Positions 7,542-14,023 of a stretch of 14,023 nt of DNA are shown one piece after another. Position numbers and translations under genes: made by a program. The stretch is from Gorillibacterium sp. (GTDB taxonomy: Bacteria > Bacillota > Bacilli > Paenibacillales > NBRC-103111). Location: contig JACMJI010000140.1 of assembly GCA_014380705.1 (NCBI GenBank), positions 1 to 14,023 of the forward strand. The letters are read 5' to 3'. Within the stretch, counting starts at the first letter, position 1, and each line of letters opens with the position of its first letter. The notes under the pieces are model-generated. The model was not told the DNA's origin. It saw nothing but the letters and a program-made list of their open reading frames with translations, and searched no databases.

Positions 7542-8996
7542 ATGACCACGTTACCCGAGCAAGGGAAAAAATACGAAACGGTTATCGGTCTGGAAGTCCA
7601 TGTAGAGCTGCATACGCAATCTAAAATCTTTTGCGGTTGCTCCACTTCCTTCGGTGCACCACCTAACACACATACGTGCCCCGTATGTTTGGGCTATCCA
7701 GGGGTTCTGCCTGTTTTGAATAAACAAGCGCTAGAGTACGCAATGAAGGCAGCTTTGGCCATTAATTGTGAAATATCAGCTGAGACTCATTTTGATCGAA
7801 AAAATTATTTCTATCCTGATTCGCCAAAGGCTTACCAGATCTCTCAGCTCTATCGTCCGATTGGAACCAATGGTTGGGTAGAGATTGAAGTCGATGGAAA
7901 AACCAAGCGAATTGGCATTAAGCAGCTTCATCTTGAAGAGGATGCGGGTAAGCTTTCTCATACGGATGGCGGTTTTGCCTCATTAGTTGATTTTAATCGG
8001 GTAGGAACACCGCTCGTGGAGATTGTATCAAACCCAGACTTAAGCTCACCTGAAGAGGTTCTTCTTTATGTGGAAAAGCTGCGGGCCATTATGCAATATT
8101 GCGAAGTGTCTGACGTGAAGATGGAAGAAGGCTCCATTCGTTGGGATGCTAATATTAGTATGCGGCCCTATGGTCAAGAACAGTTGGGTATTCGCACCGA
8201 ACTGAAGAATATGAATTCCTTTCGTGGTGTCCAACGTGCACTTGAGTATGAACAGATTCGTCAGGCGGATCGACTTGATGCAGGGTTGGAGATTGTGCAG
8301 GAAACGCTGCGCTGGGATGAAGCTCAGGGGAAGACATACTCCATGCGGAGCAAAGAAGAGGCTCATGATTATCGTTATTTTCCCGATCCTGATTTGGTTT
8401 CCGTACACATTAATGAGGCCTGGAAGCAGGCGGTCCTCGCCACAATTCCGGAGCTGCCGGATGCTCGTAAGCGACGCTACACGCAGGATTATGACCTTTC
8501 GGCATACGATGCGGGGATTATCACCACTTCTAAGAAGCTGGCGGACTTCTTTGAGGAGAGCTTAAGTTATACTTCAGATGCCAAAGCCGCTGTGAACTGG
8601 ATTATGGGCGATCTGCTTGGCTATCTCAATGCGGGTGGGCTCACGTTTGATGACGTGTTAGTAACCGGTAAAGGTCTTGGCGAAATGATCGGTCTGATTG
8701 AGAAAGGGACCATCAGCAATAAAATTGCTAAGACCGTGTTTAAAGCCATGCTAGAGACAGGTAAAGCTCCGCTAACTATTGTTGAAGAGCAGGGTCTCGT
8801 CCAAATAAGCGACGAAGGTGCGATTAAAGAAATTGTCAACCGCGTCGTTGATGCCAACCCAGCGTCGGTTGCAGATTTCCAAGCCGGCAAGGAGAAGGCA
8901 ATTGGATTCCTCGTTGGCCAGATTATGAAAGAGACGAAAGGGAAGGCTAATCCAGGACTGGTCAACAAACTGATTCTAGAAAAGCTGAATAGTTAA
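7542..8996 (+). CDS. gatB: Asp-tRNA(Asn)/Glu-tRNA(Gln) amidotransferase subunit B
   Basis: Subunit that binds the misacylated tRNA, phosphorylates the carboxylate with ATP and transfers ammonia from GatA. The N-terminal domain opens with [15 protein letters not shown] (11-25) and carries a four-cysteine zinc-type motif, Cys31, Cys33, Cys46 and Cys49 (CGC ... CPVC). Other family stretches are [41 protein letters not shown] and RWDANIS. The C-terminal part, from about residue 335, is the helical tail plus YqeY-like domain that contacts tRNA. The start is uncertain: AAGGGAG at 7524-7530 lies 11 bases before ATG 7542 and 5 before an in-frame GTG at 7536, so the protein may carry two extra residues. 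The TTG at 7521, overlapping the gatA stop, lacks a ribosome site. The stop shares a base with the next gene. Confidence 0.97.
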   Translation: MTTLPEQGKKYETVIGLEVHVELHTQSKIFCGCSTSFGAPPNTHTCPVCLGYPGVLPVLNKQALEYAMKAALAINCEISAETHFDRKNYFYPDSPKAYQISQLYRPIGTNGWVEIEVDGKTKRIGIKQLHLEEDAGKLSHTDGGFASLVDFNRVGTPLVEIVSNPDLSSPEEVLLYVEKLRAIMQYCEVSDVKMEEGSIRWDANISMRPYGQEQLGIRTELKNMNSFRGVQRALEYEQIRQADRLDAGLEIVQETLRWDEAQGKTYSMRSKEEAHDYRYFPDPDLVSVHINEAWKQAVLATIPELPDARKRRYTQDYDLSAYDAGIITTSKKLADFFEESLSYTSDAKAAVNWIMGDLLGYLNAGGLTFDDVLVTGKGLGEMIGLIEKGTISNKIAKTVFKAMLETGKAPLTIVEEQGLVQISDEGAIKEIVNRVVDANPASVADFQAGKEKAIGFLVGQIMKETKGKANPGLVNKLILEKLNS

Positions 8997-9475
8997 TGAT
9001 GTCTGATTTAATTAGAGAAATTGATGTTATGGATAACAACGAAGCGCTGCAGGTTCTTTCCCTGCAGCTTGCTTCATATAGAATTGAAGCGGATGTTATC
9101 GGTTTTAATGACCTCCCGCCCCTAAAGGATACCTTCTCTTCTTTACGAAAATCAGGACAAACGTTTTGTGGTTTTTTTGTTGAAGGGGTACTGGCAGGCT
9201 GTTCAGCTTATAGTAGAGAAAACAATATTGTTCATGTTTGTAGAATGATGGTGCATCCAGACTTTTTTCGTCAAGGAATCGCGGATTCGTTGCTTACTTA
9301 CATTGAAGAACAAGAATCAGATGGGCATCAGTTCATGGTGACTGCCGTTATTAACAATTTACCAGCAGTCCGGCTTTATGAGAAGCATGGATACAAACAA
9401 GGCGATAAGTGGGAGATTATTCCTGGAATGATCATGGCCAAATATGTCAGGACTGTCTTTCCTAAGGGGGGGTAG
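8996..9475 (+). CDS. GNAT-family N-acetyltransferase
   Basis: Probable acetyl-CoA-dependent acetyltransferase of unknown substrate. The 159-residue protein has the GNAT order: a variable N-terminal half, a beta strand HVCRMMVHPDF (80-90), the acetyl-CoA pyrophosphate loop FRQGIADSLL (91-100), a strand FMVTAVINN (113-121) and the closing AVRLYEKHGYKQ (124-135), a very typical GNAT C-terminal motif. The usual first Arg/Gln of the RxxGxG/A loop is replaced by Phe, a mild deviation. ATG 8996 overlaps the gatB stop as TAATG and lacks a good ribosome site, pointing to translational coupling; a second ATG at 8999 could equally be used. The gene lies inside the gatCAB transcript, but I cannot infer a role in tRNA amidation from that. 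Confidence 0.85.
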   Translation: MMSDLIREIDVMDNNEALQVLSLQLASYRIEADVIGFNDLPPLKDTFSSLRKSGQTFCGFFVEGVLAGCSAYSRENNIVHVCRMMVHPDFFRQGIADSLLTYIEEQESDGHQFMVTAVINNLPAVRLYEKHGYKQGDKWEIIPGMIMAKYVRTVFPKGG

Positions 9476-9478
9476 CGT

Positions 9479-10180
9479 TTGAATCCATTTTATATTGATC
9501 CTTTTGATCTGACCATACGTCTTGTTTTGTCTTTGTTTCTAGGGGGATTGATCGGTTACGAGCGAGAGCGAAACAGCGGGCCTGCGGGATTTCGCACCCA
9601 TATTCTTGTTTGTGTCGGGTCAACCTTATTGATGCTGATTTCTGCTTACGCCTTTGGGGAATTTGCTAATGAGCCGAGCGTTCGCCTTGATCCTACGCGT
9701 CTTGCCGCTCAAGTTATCCCCAGCATCGGATTTCTCGGAGCAGGAACGATACTCCGTAACGATTTTTCGGTGACAGGTTTGACCACTGCTGCTTCCTTAT
9801 GGGTTGCGGCAGCGATTGGTCTTGCTGTGGGTGCAGGTTTTTATTATGGCGCCTTTCTCGCCACCGCACTTGTGCTGATCAGCCTCTATATCCTGAACAA
9901 AGTGGAGAAGAAGTATATAACAGGTGTCAGATTATATAATCTATCCTTAATGACCGTCAATAAAGCAGGAATCATCGGTTCGATATCAAAAAAGTTGTCT
10001 GAGCGGCGTATCGTGATCAATCGTTTGGCTGTAGAAGAGGAATTGAAGGAAGAAGCCTCTGTTTTCAAAATTGAGTTAATGATCAAATTACCTCGGAAAC
10101 TTTCGATTATCCAGATCACTGAAGAAATCAAAACAGTGGAAGGCACATTGACTGTGAGTGTAGAACCAGTTCAGGTTTAA
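9479..10180 (+). CDS. MgtC/SapB-family membrane protein
   Basis: Integral membrane protein of the MgtC family, whose members are linked to magnesium limitation, acid tolerance and, in pathogens, control of F1Fo ATP synthase. In 233 residues it shows the family signatures GGLIGYERERNSGPAGFRTH (22-41), LVCVGS (43-48), the RLDPTRLAAQVIPSIGFLGA run (69-88), and GLTTAASLWVAAAIGLAVG (100-118). About four to five membrane segments occupy residues 11-140, followed by a soluble, ACT-like tail (about 150-233). Translation starts at TTG 9479 after a G-rich ribosome site (AAGGGGGGG, 9464-9472) that overlaps the end of the acetyltransferase gene. It is probably the last gene of the gatCAB transcript. I see no clear terminator or magnesium-sensor leader. 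Function in this organism is unknown. Confidence 0.88.
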   Translation: MNPFYIDPFDLTIRLVLSLFLGGLIGYERERNSGPAGFRTHILVCVGSTLLMLISAYAFGEFANEPSVRLDPTRLAAQVIPSIGFLGAGTILRNDFSVTGLTTAASLWVAAAIGLAVGAGFYYGAFLATALVLISLYILNKVEKKYITGVRLYNLSLMTVNKAGIIGSISKKLSERRIVINRLAVEEELKEEASVFKIELMIKLPRKLSIIQITEEIKTVEGTLTVSVEPVQV

Positions 10181-10192
10181 GTTGTGTCTACA

Positions 10193-10207
10193 CTATAATA
10201 TTTCTAA
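10193..10207 (+). promoter_or_regulatory. Candidate Per box upstream of perR
   Basis: CTATAATATTTCTAA matches the Per box consensus TTATAATnATTATAA at 11 of 14 defined positions. A perfect half site ATTATAA lies downstream at 10221-10227. Autoregulation of perR is known in Bacillus subtilis, so a site here is plausible. Against it, the full-length match lies about 30 bases upstream of the best -35 box, and the region is AT-rich, so chance matches are easy. Confidence 0.35.
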
Positions 10208-10236
10208 AAAAGGACATGTTATTATAAATTGCTTCA

Positions 10237-10266
10237 TTGACAAGTCAAAGGGTGTATATCTACAAT
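10237..10266 (+). promoter_or_regulatory. Sigma-A promoter of perR
   Basis: A perfect -35 box TTGACA (10237-10242) and a five-of-six -10 box TACAAT (10261-10266) are separated by 18 bases. Transcription would begin near 10273, about 40 bases before the perR start. The -35 lies inside a small inverted repeat, TTGAC-AA-GTCAA (10237-10248). Confidence 0.65.
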
Positions 10267-10314
10267 GAATTACAACAGGGAAACGAAATGGAGATTGAAA
10301 CTGAGGTGAGTTTA

Positions 10315-10749
10315 ATGGAATCTAGATTTGAACAAGCATTAGATAAATTAAAGATGACTGGCGTTCGTATGACGCCACAGCGCCATGCAATTCTGTCTTA
10401 TCTGCTCGAAACCGTTGCACACCCCTCAGCAGATGACATTTATAAGGCGCTGGTTCCTCGTTTTCCAAGTATGAGTGTGGCAACCGTTTATAACAACCTC
10501 CGTGTGTTCATTGAATCAGGTCTAGTTAGAGAACTGAATTACGGAGATGCTTCCAGTCGCTTTGACGCGGATGTCTCGAATCATTTTCATTCTACATGTA
10601 AGGGTTGCGGCAAGATTGTTGATTTTAATTATCCTGCCTTATCGCAGGTTGAAGAAGCAGCCTCGTTGCAGACAGGATTTATGATTGAAGGATTGCGGTT
10701 GGAAGTGTCTGGCTGGTGTCCTGAATGTAAACCTACAATTAAGCATTAG
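10315..10749 (+). CDS. perR: Peroxide-responsive Fur-family repressor PerR
   Basis: Metal-dependent DNA-binding repressor of peroxide-stress genes, inactivated when peroxide oxidises histidine ligands of its iron-bound form. The 144-residue protein has the N-terminal winged helix (about 1-80, with TPQRHAILSYL and SVATVYNNLRVF) and the C-terminal dimerisation domain. All expected ligands of B. subtilis PerR are present one position earlier: His36, Asp84, His90, His92 and Asp103 for the regulatory metal, and Cys95, Cys98, Cys135 and Cys138 for structural zinc. The aspartate at 103, rather than Fur's usual glutamate, supports PerR over Fur or Zur. ATG 10315 follows GAGGTGAG (10303-10310) at good spacing. 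The in-frame TTG at 10237 lies in the -35 box and would add 26 unconserved residues. Has its own promoter. Confidence 0.95.
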   Translation: MESRFEQALDKLKMTGVRMTPQRHAILSYLLETVAHPSADDIYKALVPRFPSMSVATVYNNLRVFIESGLVRELNYGDASSRFDADVSNHFHSTCKGCGKIVDFNYPALSQVEEAASLQTGFMIEGLRLEVSGWCPECKPTIKH

Positions 10750-10763
10750 TAGTAATTTTCCAC

Positions 10764-10842
10764 AAGGCGCAGCCATTTACTTCTTGAATGATCATTTTGG
10801 TTCATTAGCCGAGATCGACATCTTGAAGAAGAGGTGCGCCTT
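10764..10842 (+). ncRNA. Possible structured RNA between perR and the GH18 gene
   Basis: The gap can fold into a fully nested three-way junction. The closing stem pairs AAGGCGCA(g)CC (10764-10774) with GGTGCGCCTT (10833-10842), ten pairs with one bulge. Inside it CTTCTT (10780-10785) pairs with AAGAAG (10826-10831). Two hairpins fill the interior: AATGA/TCATT (10787-10791 with 10802-10806) and CGAGAT/ATCTTG (10810-10815 with 10820-10825, tetraloop CGAC, one G-U pair). Four Ts follow, so it might act as a weak terminator of perR or a leader of the next gene. It matches no riboswitch class I know. Folding was done by eye, without energies. Confidence 0.35.
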
Positions 10843-10880
10843 TTGAGATTTAAGAAATGCAGAATAAGGAGTTCACTCTG

Positions 10881-12614
10881 ATGCGATCAGATCAAATGAA
10901 TAAAAAACATCGCCGACTCTGGCCATTACTTATCCTTTTACTTCTCGTCTTGGCTGCTGGAGGCTTTACTTTTAATATCCTATGGGGTGAACAAGTCAAT
11001 AAAGCGCATGAAAAACCTGATTTTGGTCCTGTCACACGACCTATTTTTTATAAAGGTGAATTTATTGGTGTAGGAGCAGAGGGGGAAAAGGCAGGCTTGA
11101 TGCTTCCCCTATCAACTTATCAGGAATACGTTGACAAGACGATTCGTTATGAGCAAGATAGTGAGTCCGTTATTATCACCACGAATGACAAGGTAGTTCG
11201 GCTTAAAACGAGTCAGTTAACTGGTTTTGTTAATGAGAAGCCGTTCAAAATGCAGTTTCCCGTGAAAAAGGTAGGCGGTGTCATTTATCTTCCGGTTGAA
11301 CCGTTAAAGGAATTTTACCACCTTGTGGTCTTGGAGTATCCCAATACCGGAGCAGTCGTCCTTCGTAAAGAAGGGGATGCTTTACAGTGGGCCAAGGTAC
11401 CGCAGAATCCGAAGCATTCCGACCAGACCATGGCACTGCGAGCGAAGCCGACATTACAAGCACCGATTCATAGTGATTTGAAGCAGGATACTGCTGTTAC
11501 ATTGTGGGGGGAAGCCGAGGGTTGGTATCGCGTATTGACCGAGGACGGTATACCAGGCTATATGCGTAAGTCAGATCTTGTGCTGGATCGTACGGAGACC
11601 GTGCCTATCCAACCATTGAAGGAACCCTTTATCGCTTGGGAAGCGATGGGGCAGAAGATTAATTTAACCTGGCAGCAAGTTTGGTCCAAAGCAGCCGATT
11701 TTTCATCAATTGGCGATATGCCCGGTCTTAATGTAATCAGCCCTCAATGGCTGCATCTTGAGGATGGGGCGGGAACAGTAGTAAACAAAGTAGATCCAGC
11801 ATTTATTGCCTGGGCTAATAAACGCGGGTATCGAGTATGGCCTTTATTCAATAATGGCTTTGATCCTGAACGAACAACACAAGCTCTTTCTACTTATGAT
11901 ACGCGGATGAAGATCATCAAGCAGCTATTATCTTATGTGGAATTATACAAGCTAAATGGCGTCAATGTGGATTTTGAGAATGTATATTTGAAGGACAAGG
12001 AAAACTTCGCACAATTTCTTCGAGAAATGACACCGCTGCTTCACGAGCAAGGAGCTGTTGTTTCGGTAGATATTACGGTAAAAGCCGGTTCAGATACGTA
12101 CTCACGTTTTCTTGACCGAGAGGCACTCGGGCAAACGGTTGACTATTTAATTCTCATGGGCTACGACGAGCACTGGGCAACTAGCCCTGAGGCAGGCTCT
12201 GTCGCTTCACTTCCATGGGTGGAGAATGGCATATCTCGTATCCTTGAAGAAGATGGCGTGCCAGCCTCTAAAATGATCCTGGGGGTGCCCTTCTATACCC
12301 GCATATGGACGGAGAAAACGGAAGATGGCGAAACTAAAGTTTCCTCTAAAGCCGTTTCAATGAGCCATATAGAGAATTTGCTTATAGAGAAGAAGCTTAC
12401 ACCAATAATGGATGTGGCGAGCGGGCAGCACTATGTCGAATATAACGAGGACGGAAGCGCCAAGAAAATTTGGATCGAGGATGAGATATCTATGACAAAG
12501 CGAATGGATCTCGTCCGGAAATACGATCTTGCTGGCGTTGCGTCTTGGAGTCGGGGCATGGAAACAGATAATATATGGACTCGTATTCAGGATGAACTTA
12601 AGAAGCTTCGCTAA
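10881..12614 (+). CDS. Membrane-anchored GH18 glycosidase with SH3b domain
   Basis: Probable cell-surface hydrolase acting on peptidoglycan or a related N-acetylglucosamine polymer. The 577-residue protein has one membrane segment (about 14-34; signal or anchor), a beta-rich stalk resembling the copper-amine-oxidase N-like domain (about 55-165), a bacterial SH3 domain (about 180-236; LRAKPTLQAPI, GWYRVL, GYMRKSDL) and a GH18 barrel (about 248-577). The active-site strand reads NGVNVDFEN, keeping Asp364 and the proton donor Glu366 but with Asn at the first two Asp positions of DGxDxDxE, as I recall for YaaH/SleL/YdhD-type enzymes; LILMGYDEHW follows. ATG 10881 is chosen because AAGGAG (10866-10871) lies nine bases upstream; ATG 10857 lacks one. 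Sporulation or germination wall lysis is an inference. Terminator directly after. Confidence 0.88.
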   Translation: MRSDQMNKKHRRLWPLLILLLLVLAAGGFTFNILWGEQVNKAHEKPDFGPVTRPIFYKGEFIGVGAEGEKAGLMLPLSTYQEYVDKTIRYEQDSESVIITTNDKVVRLKTSQLTGFVNEKPFKMQFPVKKVGGVIYLPVEPLKEFYHLVVLEYPNTGAVVLRKEGDALQWAKVPQNPKHSDQTMALRAKPTLQAPIHSDLKQDTAVTLWGEAEGWYRVLTEDGIPGYMRKSDLVLDRTETVPIQPLKEPFIAWEAMGQKINLTWQQVWSKAADFSSIGDMPGLNVISPQWLHLEDGAGTVVNKVDPAFIAWANKRGYRVWPLFNNGFDPERTTQALSTYDTRMKIIKQLLSYVELYKLNGVNVDFENVYLKDKENFAQFLREMTPLLHEQGAVVSVDITVKAGSDTYSRFLDREALGQTVDYLILMGYDEHWATSPEAGSVASLPWVENGISRILEEDGVPASKMILGVPFYTRIWTEKTEDGETKVSSKAVSMSHIENLLIEKKLTPIMDVASGQHYVEYNEDGSAKKIWIEDEISMTKRMDLVRKYDLAGVASWSRGMETDNIWTRIQDELKKLR

Positions 12615-12630
12615 TTCTCAATGATTGTAC

Positions 12631-12661
12631 AAAAGTCGCCCATTCGTGGGTGACTTTTTTT
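12631..12661 (+). terminator. Rho-independent terminator after the GH18 gene
   Basis: AAAAGTCGCCC (12631-12641) pairs with GGGTGACTTTT (12648-12658), with one G-U pair and a six-base loop ATTCGT. Seven Ts occupy 12655-12661. This is the strongest terminator in the window. Confidence 0.93.
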
Positions 12662-12748
12662 CGTATTGAACGGCAGGATAAATGTAATCGCTTGTAGAAA
12701 ATAAGGCGTATATAGATCGTTAATCTGACGATGAGGAGGAATACTAAC

Positions 12749-13618
12749 GTGGAATCCCTAAAAGACAATATAGTAGCCACAATAATGAAACGAACACAAA
12801 CAGGTGAAATTAGCGGAGCCATCTTGTTTAATGACGAGTCGGCTGATAGCAGTTTATATATTCTAATTACTTTAATCACAGAGTCAGACTATGTCAGTCA
12901 AAGACTTTATAATGACAAAGATAGGGGATGTATTCAAGAATACAAAGTGACCGAAAGTCAATTGGAAGATTGGCTAGTATTTGATGGAAATCGGCCTATG
13001 ATCAGGTGGGTGTCAGAAGGAGATATCATTGCTGACCGGGATAATTATTTTAAGCATTTTCAGGACCGGCTGCGGCAATTTCCAAATCCTTTGAAGGACA
13101 AGAAGCGTCTGATCGAGTTCTCTCGGTTTAATCGCTACTATTTGCGCAGTAAAATGAATCTTCAGGAGAACCGTCCACTCGACGCCTATGAGAATGTTTT
13201 GAAATCATTACATCATTGGGCGCGTCTAGCTATTATTGAGCAAGGGAAATATCCGGAGCTTAATCTATGGTCACAAATTCGATCTATTAACCTTGGTGTG
13301 TATAAATTATACGAGGAGTTGACGGAGAGCCCAGAATCCTTATTGCAACGAGTCCAGCTCGTACTGCTAGCTTGTGAATTCTGTATTGTTTCGAAGCTAG
13401 AAGATAGCAGTCACATCCTCTTGCAACTATTAGTGAGTAGAGATGGTGCTTGGGGGCTTGAAGAGATTGAAGCGCAGCTTGGTCTGTCAGGCAAAGTTAC
13501 AAACCTTAGCCTACTGATGAATCAACTGGTGAAGAAGTCGCTTGTTCGCGAAGTTGTTGTGCCAATTGACGATACGTTATCCATAATGATCTTGAAATAT
13601 GAGCGGAATTCGTATTAA
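12749..13618 (+). CDS. ygxA: Nucleotidyltransferase-like protein YgxA
   Basis: Resembles B. subtilis YgxA, an uncharacterised nucleotidyltransferase-like protein with a C-terminal helix-turn-helix-like region. In 289 residues I see an N-terminal alpha/beta part (about 1-110) with GAILFNDESADSSLYILITLI, where a GS/DxD-type nucleotide motif might be expected but is degenerate. A helical middle (about 110-210) contains KKRLIEFSRFNRYYLRSKMN and ENRPLDAYENVLKSLHHWAR, and a C-terminal winged-helix-like segment (about 225-289) contains GLEEIEAQLGLSG. GTG 12749 is the start because AGGAGGA (12734-12740) lies eight bases before it; the in-frame ATG at 12731 precedes that site. Its place directly before an rRNA operon matches, from memory, B. 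subtilis ygxA before rrnD, which strengthens the name. Enzymatic activity is unproven. Confidence 0.75.
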   Translation: MESLKDNIVATIMKRTQTGEISGAILFNDESADSSLYILITLITESDYVSQRLYNDKDRGCIQEYKVTESQLEDWLVFDGNRPMIRWVSEGDIIADRDNYFKHFQDRLRQFPNPLKDKKRLIEFSRFNRYYLRSKMNLQENRPLDAYENVLKSLHHWARLAIIEQGKYPELNLWSQIRSINLGVYKLYEELTESPESLLQRVQLVLLACEFCIVSKLEDSSHILLQLLVSRDGAWGLEEIEAQLGLSGKVTNLSLLMNQLVKKSLVREVVVPIDDTLSIMILKYERNSY

Positions 13619-13665
13619 AAAACCTTTGTGAAAAACCGAGGTGTTAATTATTTTTTAAATTTTCC

Positions 13666-13693
13666 TTGACGTGAACAGCTAATCTGTGATAAA
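13666..13693 (+). promoter_or_regulatory. rRNA operon promoter P1
   Basis: TTGACG (13666-13671) and GATAAA (13688-13693) are 16 bases apart, with TGT just before the -10 giving an extended -10. An AT-rich stretch (13646-13663) lies directly upstream and could serve as an UP element. Transcription would begin near 13700. Confidence 0.6.
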
Positions 13694-13771
13694 TTAATTC
13701 TCGCCCCTAAGAAAGGTCTTGGCAAACAAGTCACTTTCGAAAGGCGTGCAACGGAAGTTGAAAAATAACTG

Positions 13772-13800
13772 TTGCAAAGTGTTGGTGGTTATGATATATT
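13772..13800 (+). promoter_or_regulatory. rRNA operon promoter P2
   Basis: TTGCAA (13772-13777) and TATATT (13795-13800) are 17 bases apart, with an extended TGA before the -10. The likely start is at or near GG (13806-13807). Starting with G would fit the GTP-sensitive initiation known for Bacillus rRNA promoters. Confidence 0.65.
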
Positions 13801-13805
13801 ATAAA

Positions 13806-14023
13806 GGTCGCTTTTTTGAAAGTGTTAAGCGCTGAGGGTTAAACTTCAAGCTTGCTCAGAGGCCTGCATAAGGCGAATAACATTGACACAATGGTCCTTT
13901 GAAAACTGAACAACGAGTAAACAAGCAGCGTGACAAGGCTTCGGCCAGAGTCACACAAAAACAAACACGTTAGTGTTGAATTGAGCAATATCAGCTTTTT
14001 CTGGATGAACGAATCGAAGCCTC
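13806..14023 (+). other. 5' leader of a ribosomal RNA operon (16S follows)
   Basis: This stretch has no gene and reads as the pre-16S leader. A boxA-like antitermination site, TGGTCCTTTGAAAACTGAAC, spans 13892-13911 and resembles those of Bacillales rRNA operons. Upstream, CTGAG (13832-13836) pairs with CTCAG (13855-13859). Downstream, GTGAC-AA-GGC-TTCG-GCC-AGA-GTCAC (13930-13954) forms a C(UUCG)G tetraloop hairpin, and AACAC-GTTA-GTGTT (13964-13977) a second one. Mature 16S starts with a sequence like AGAGTTTGATCCTGG, which is not present, so the 16S gene should begin just beyond the window. The 5' half of the RNase III processing stem probably lies near the end. Confidence 0.85.

Noticed and set aside
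8046..8408. 120-codon minus-strand reading frame inside gatB
   Set aside because: It lies wholly within a well-conserved gene on the other strand, and its translation looks like no family I know.
12598..12879. Minus-strand reading frame across the GH18 terminator and ygxA start
   Set aside because: It reads through a strong terminator and a ribosome site of the + strand and shows no protein family signature.
13619..13660. Possible terminator after ygxA (ACCT/AGGT then T-rich stretch)
   Set aside because: Only four base pairs with a 13-base loop, and the Ts are about 10 bases away; I do not count it as a terminator.
13978..14023. Start of the 16S rRNA gene inside the window
   Set aside because: The AGAGTTTGATC motif near the mature 5' end is not present, so only the leader is included.
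1..14023. A novel defence or mobile system
   Set aside because: All genes are recognisable housekeeping or envelope genes on one strand; there are no transposases, integrases, toxin-antitoxin pairs, CRISPR repeats or foreign-looking composition.

Overview
The window looks like a chromosomal core segment of a low-to-moderate GC Gram-positive bacterium in the order Bacillales, most likely Paenibacillaceae. This is inferred from strong AAGGAGG-type ribosome sites, frequent TTG and GTG starts, sigma-A-like promoters, the GatCAB amidotransferase, a PerR with the full Bacillus-type ligand set, and a perR ... ygxA - rrn order that, from general knowledge, matches Bacillus subtilis upstream of rrnD. 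Every gene found is on the + strand. I see no mobile element, CRISPR array, tRNA or broken gene.

Region 1 (about 120-4240) is a complete sulfate uptake operon. A promoter at 122-151 leads into a lipoprotein sulfate-binding protein, two permeases (CysT, CysW) and the CysA ATPase, closed by a terminator at 4210-4238. The lipoprotein captures sulfate outside the membrane, CysT and CysW form the channel, and CysA drives import.

Region 2 (about 4270-5617) is a single-gene unit for a secreted or membrane-anchored NodB-fold polysaccharide deacetylase with a Thr/Pro/Lys-rich stalk. It has its own promoter and terminator.

Region 3 (about 5660-10180) is a gatC-gatA-gatB operon with its own promoter and a GC-rich leader hairpin. 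It runs without a gap into a GNAT acetyltransferase (TAATG overlap with gatB) and an MgtC/SapB-family membrane protein (3 bases after the acetyltransferase). GatCAB amidates misacylated Glu-tRNA(Gln) and/or Asp-tRNA(Asn). The last two genes have no obvious link to that reaction.

Region 4 (about 10190-12661) holds perR, with a good promoter and a partial Per-box-like sequence upstream. A 107-base gap follows that can fold into a nested three-way-junction RNA. Then comes a membrane-anchored GH18 glycosidase of the SleL/YaaH/YdhD type, closed by a strong terminator.

Region 5 (about 12730-14023) holds the nucleotidyltransferase-like gene ygxA and the promoter and leader of a ribosomal RNA operon. 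The leader has two tandem promoters, a boxA-like site and a C(UUCG)G hairpin. The window ends just before mature 16S rRNA should start.

Overall this is ordinary housekeeping sequence. The item I would look at first is the possible structured RNA at 10764-10842.
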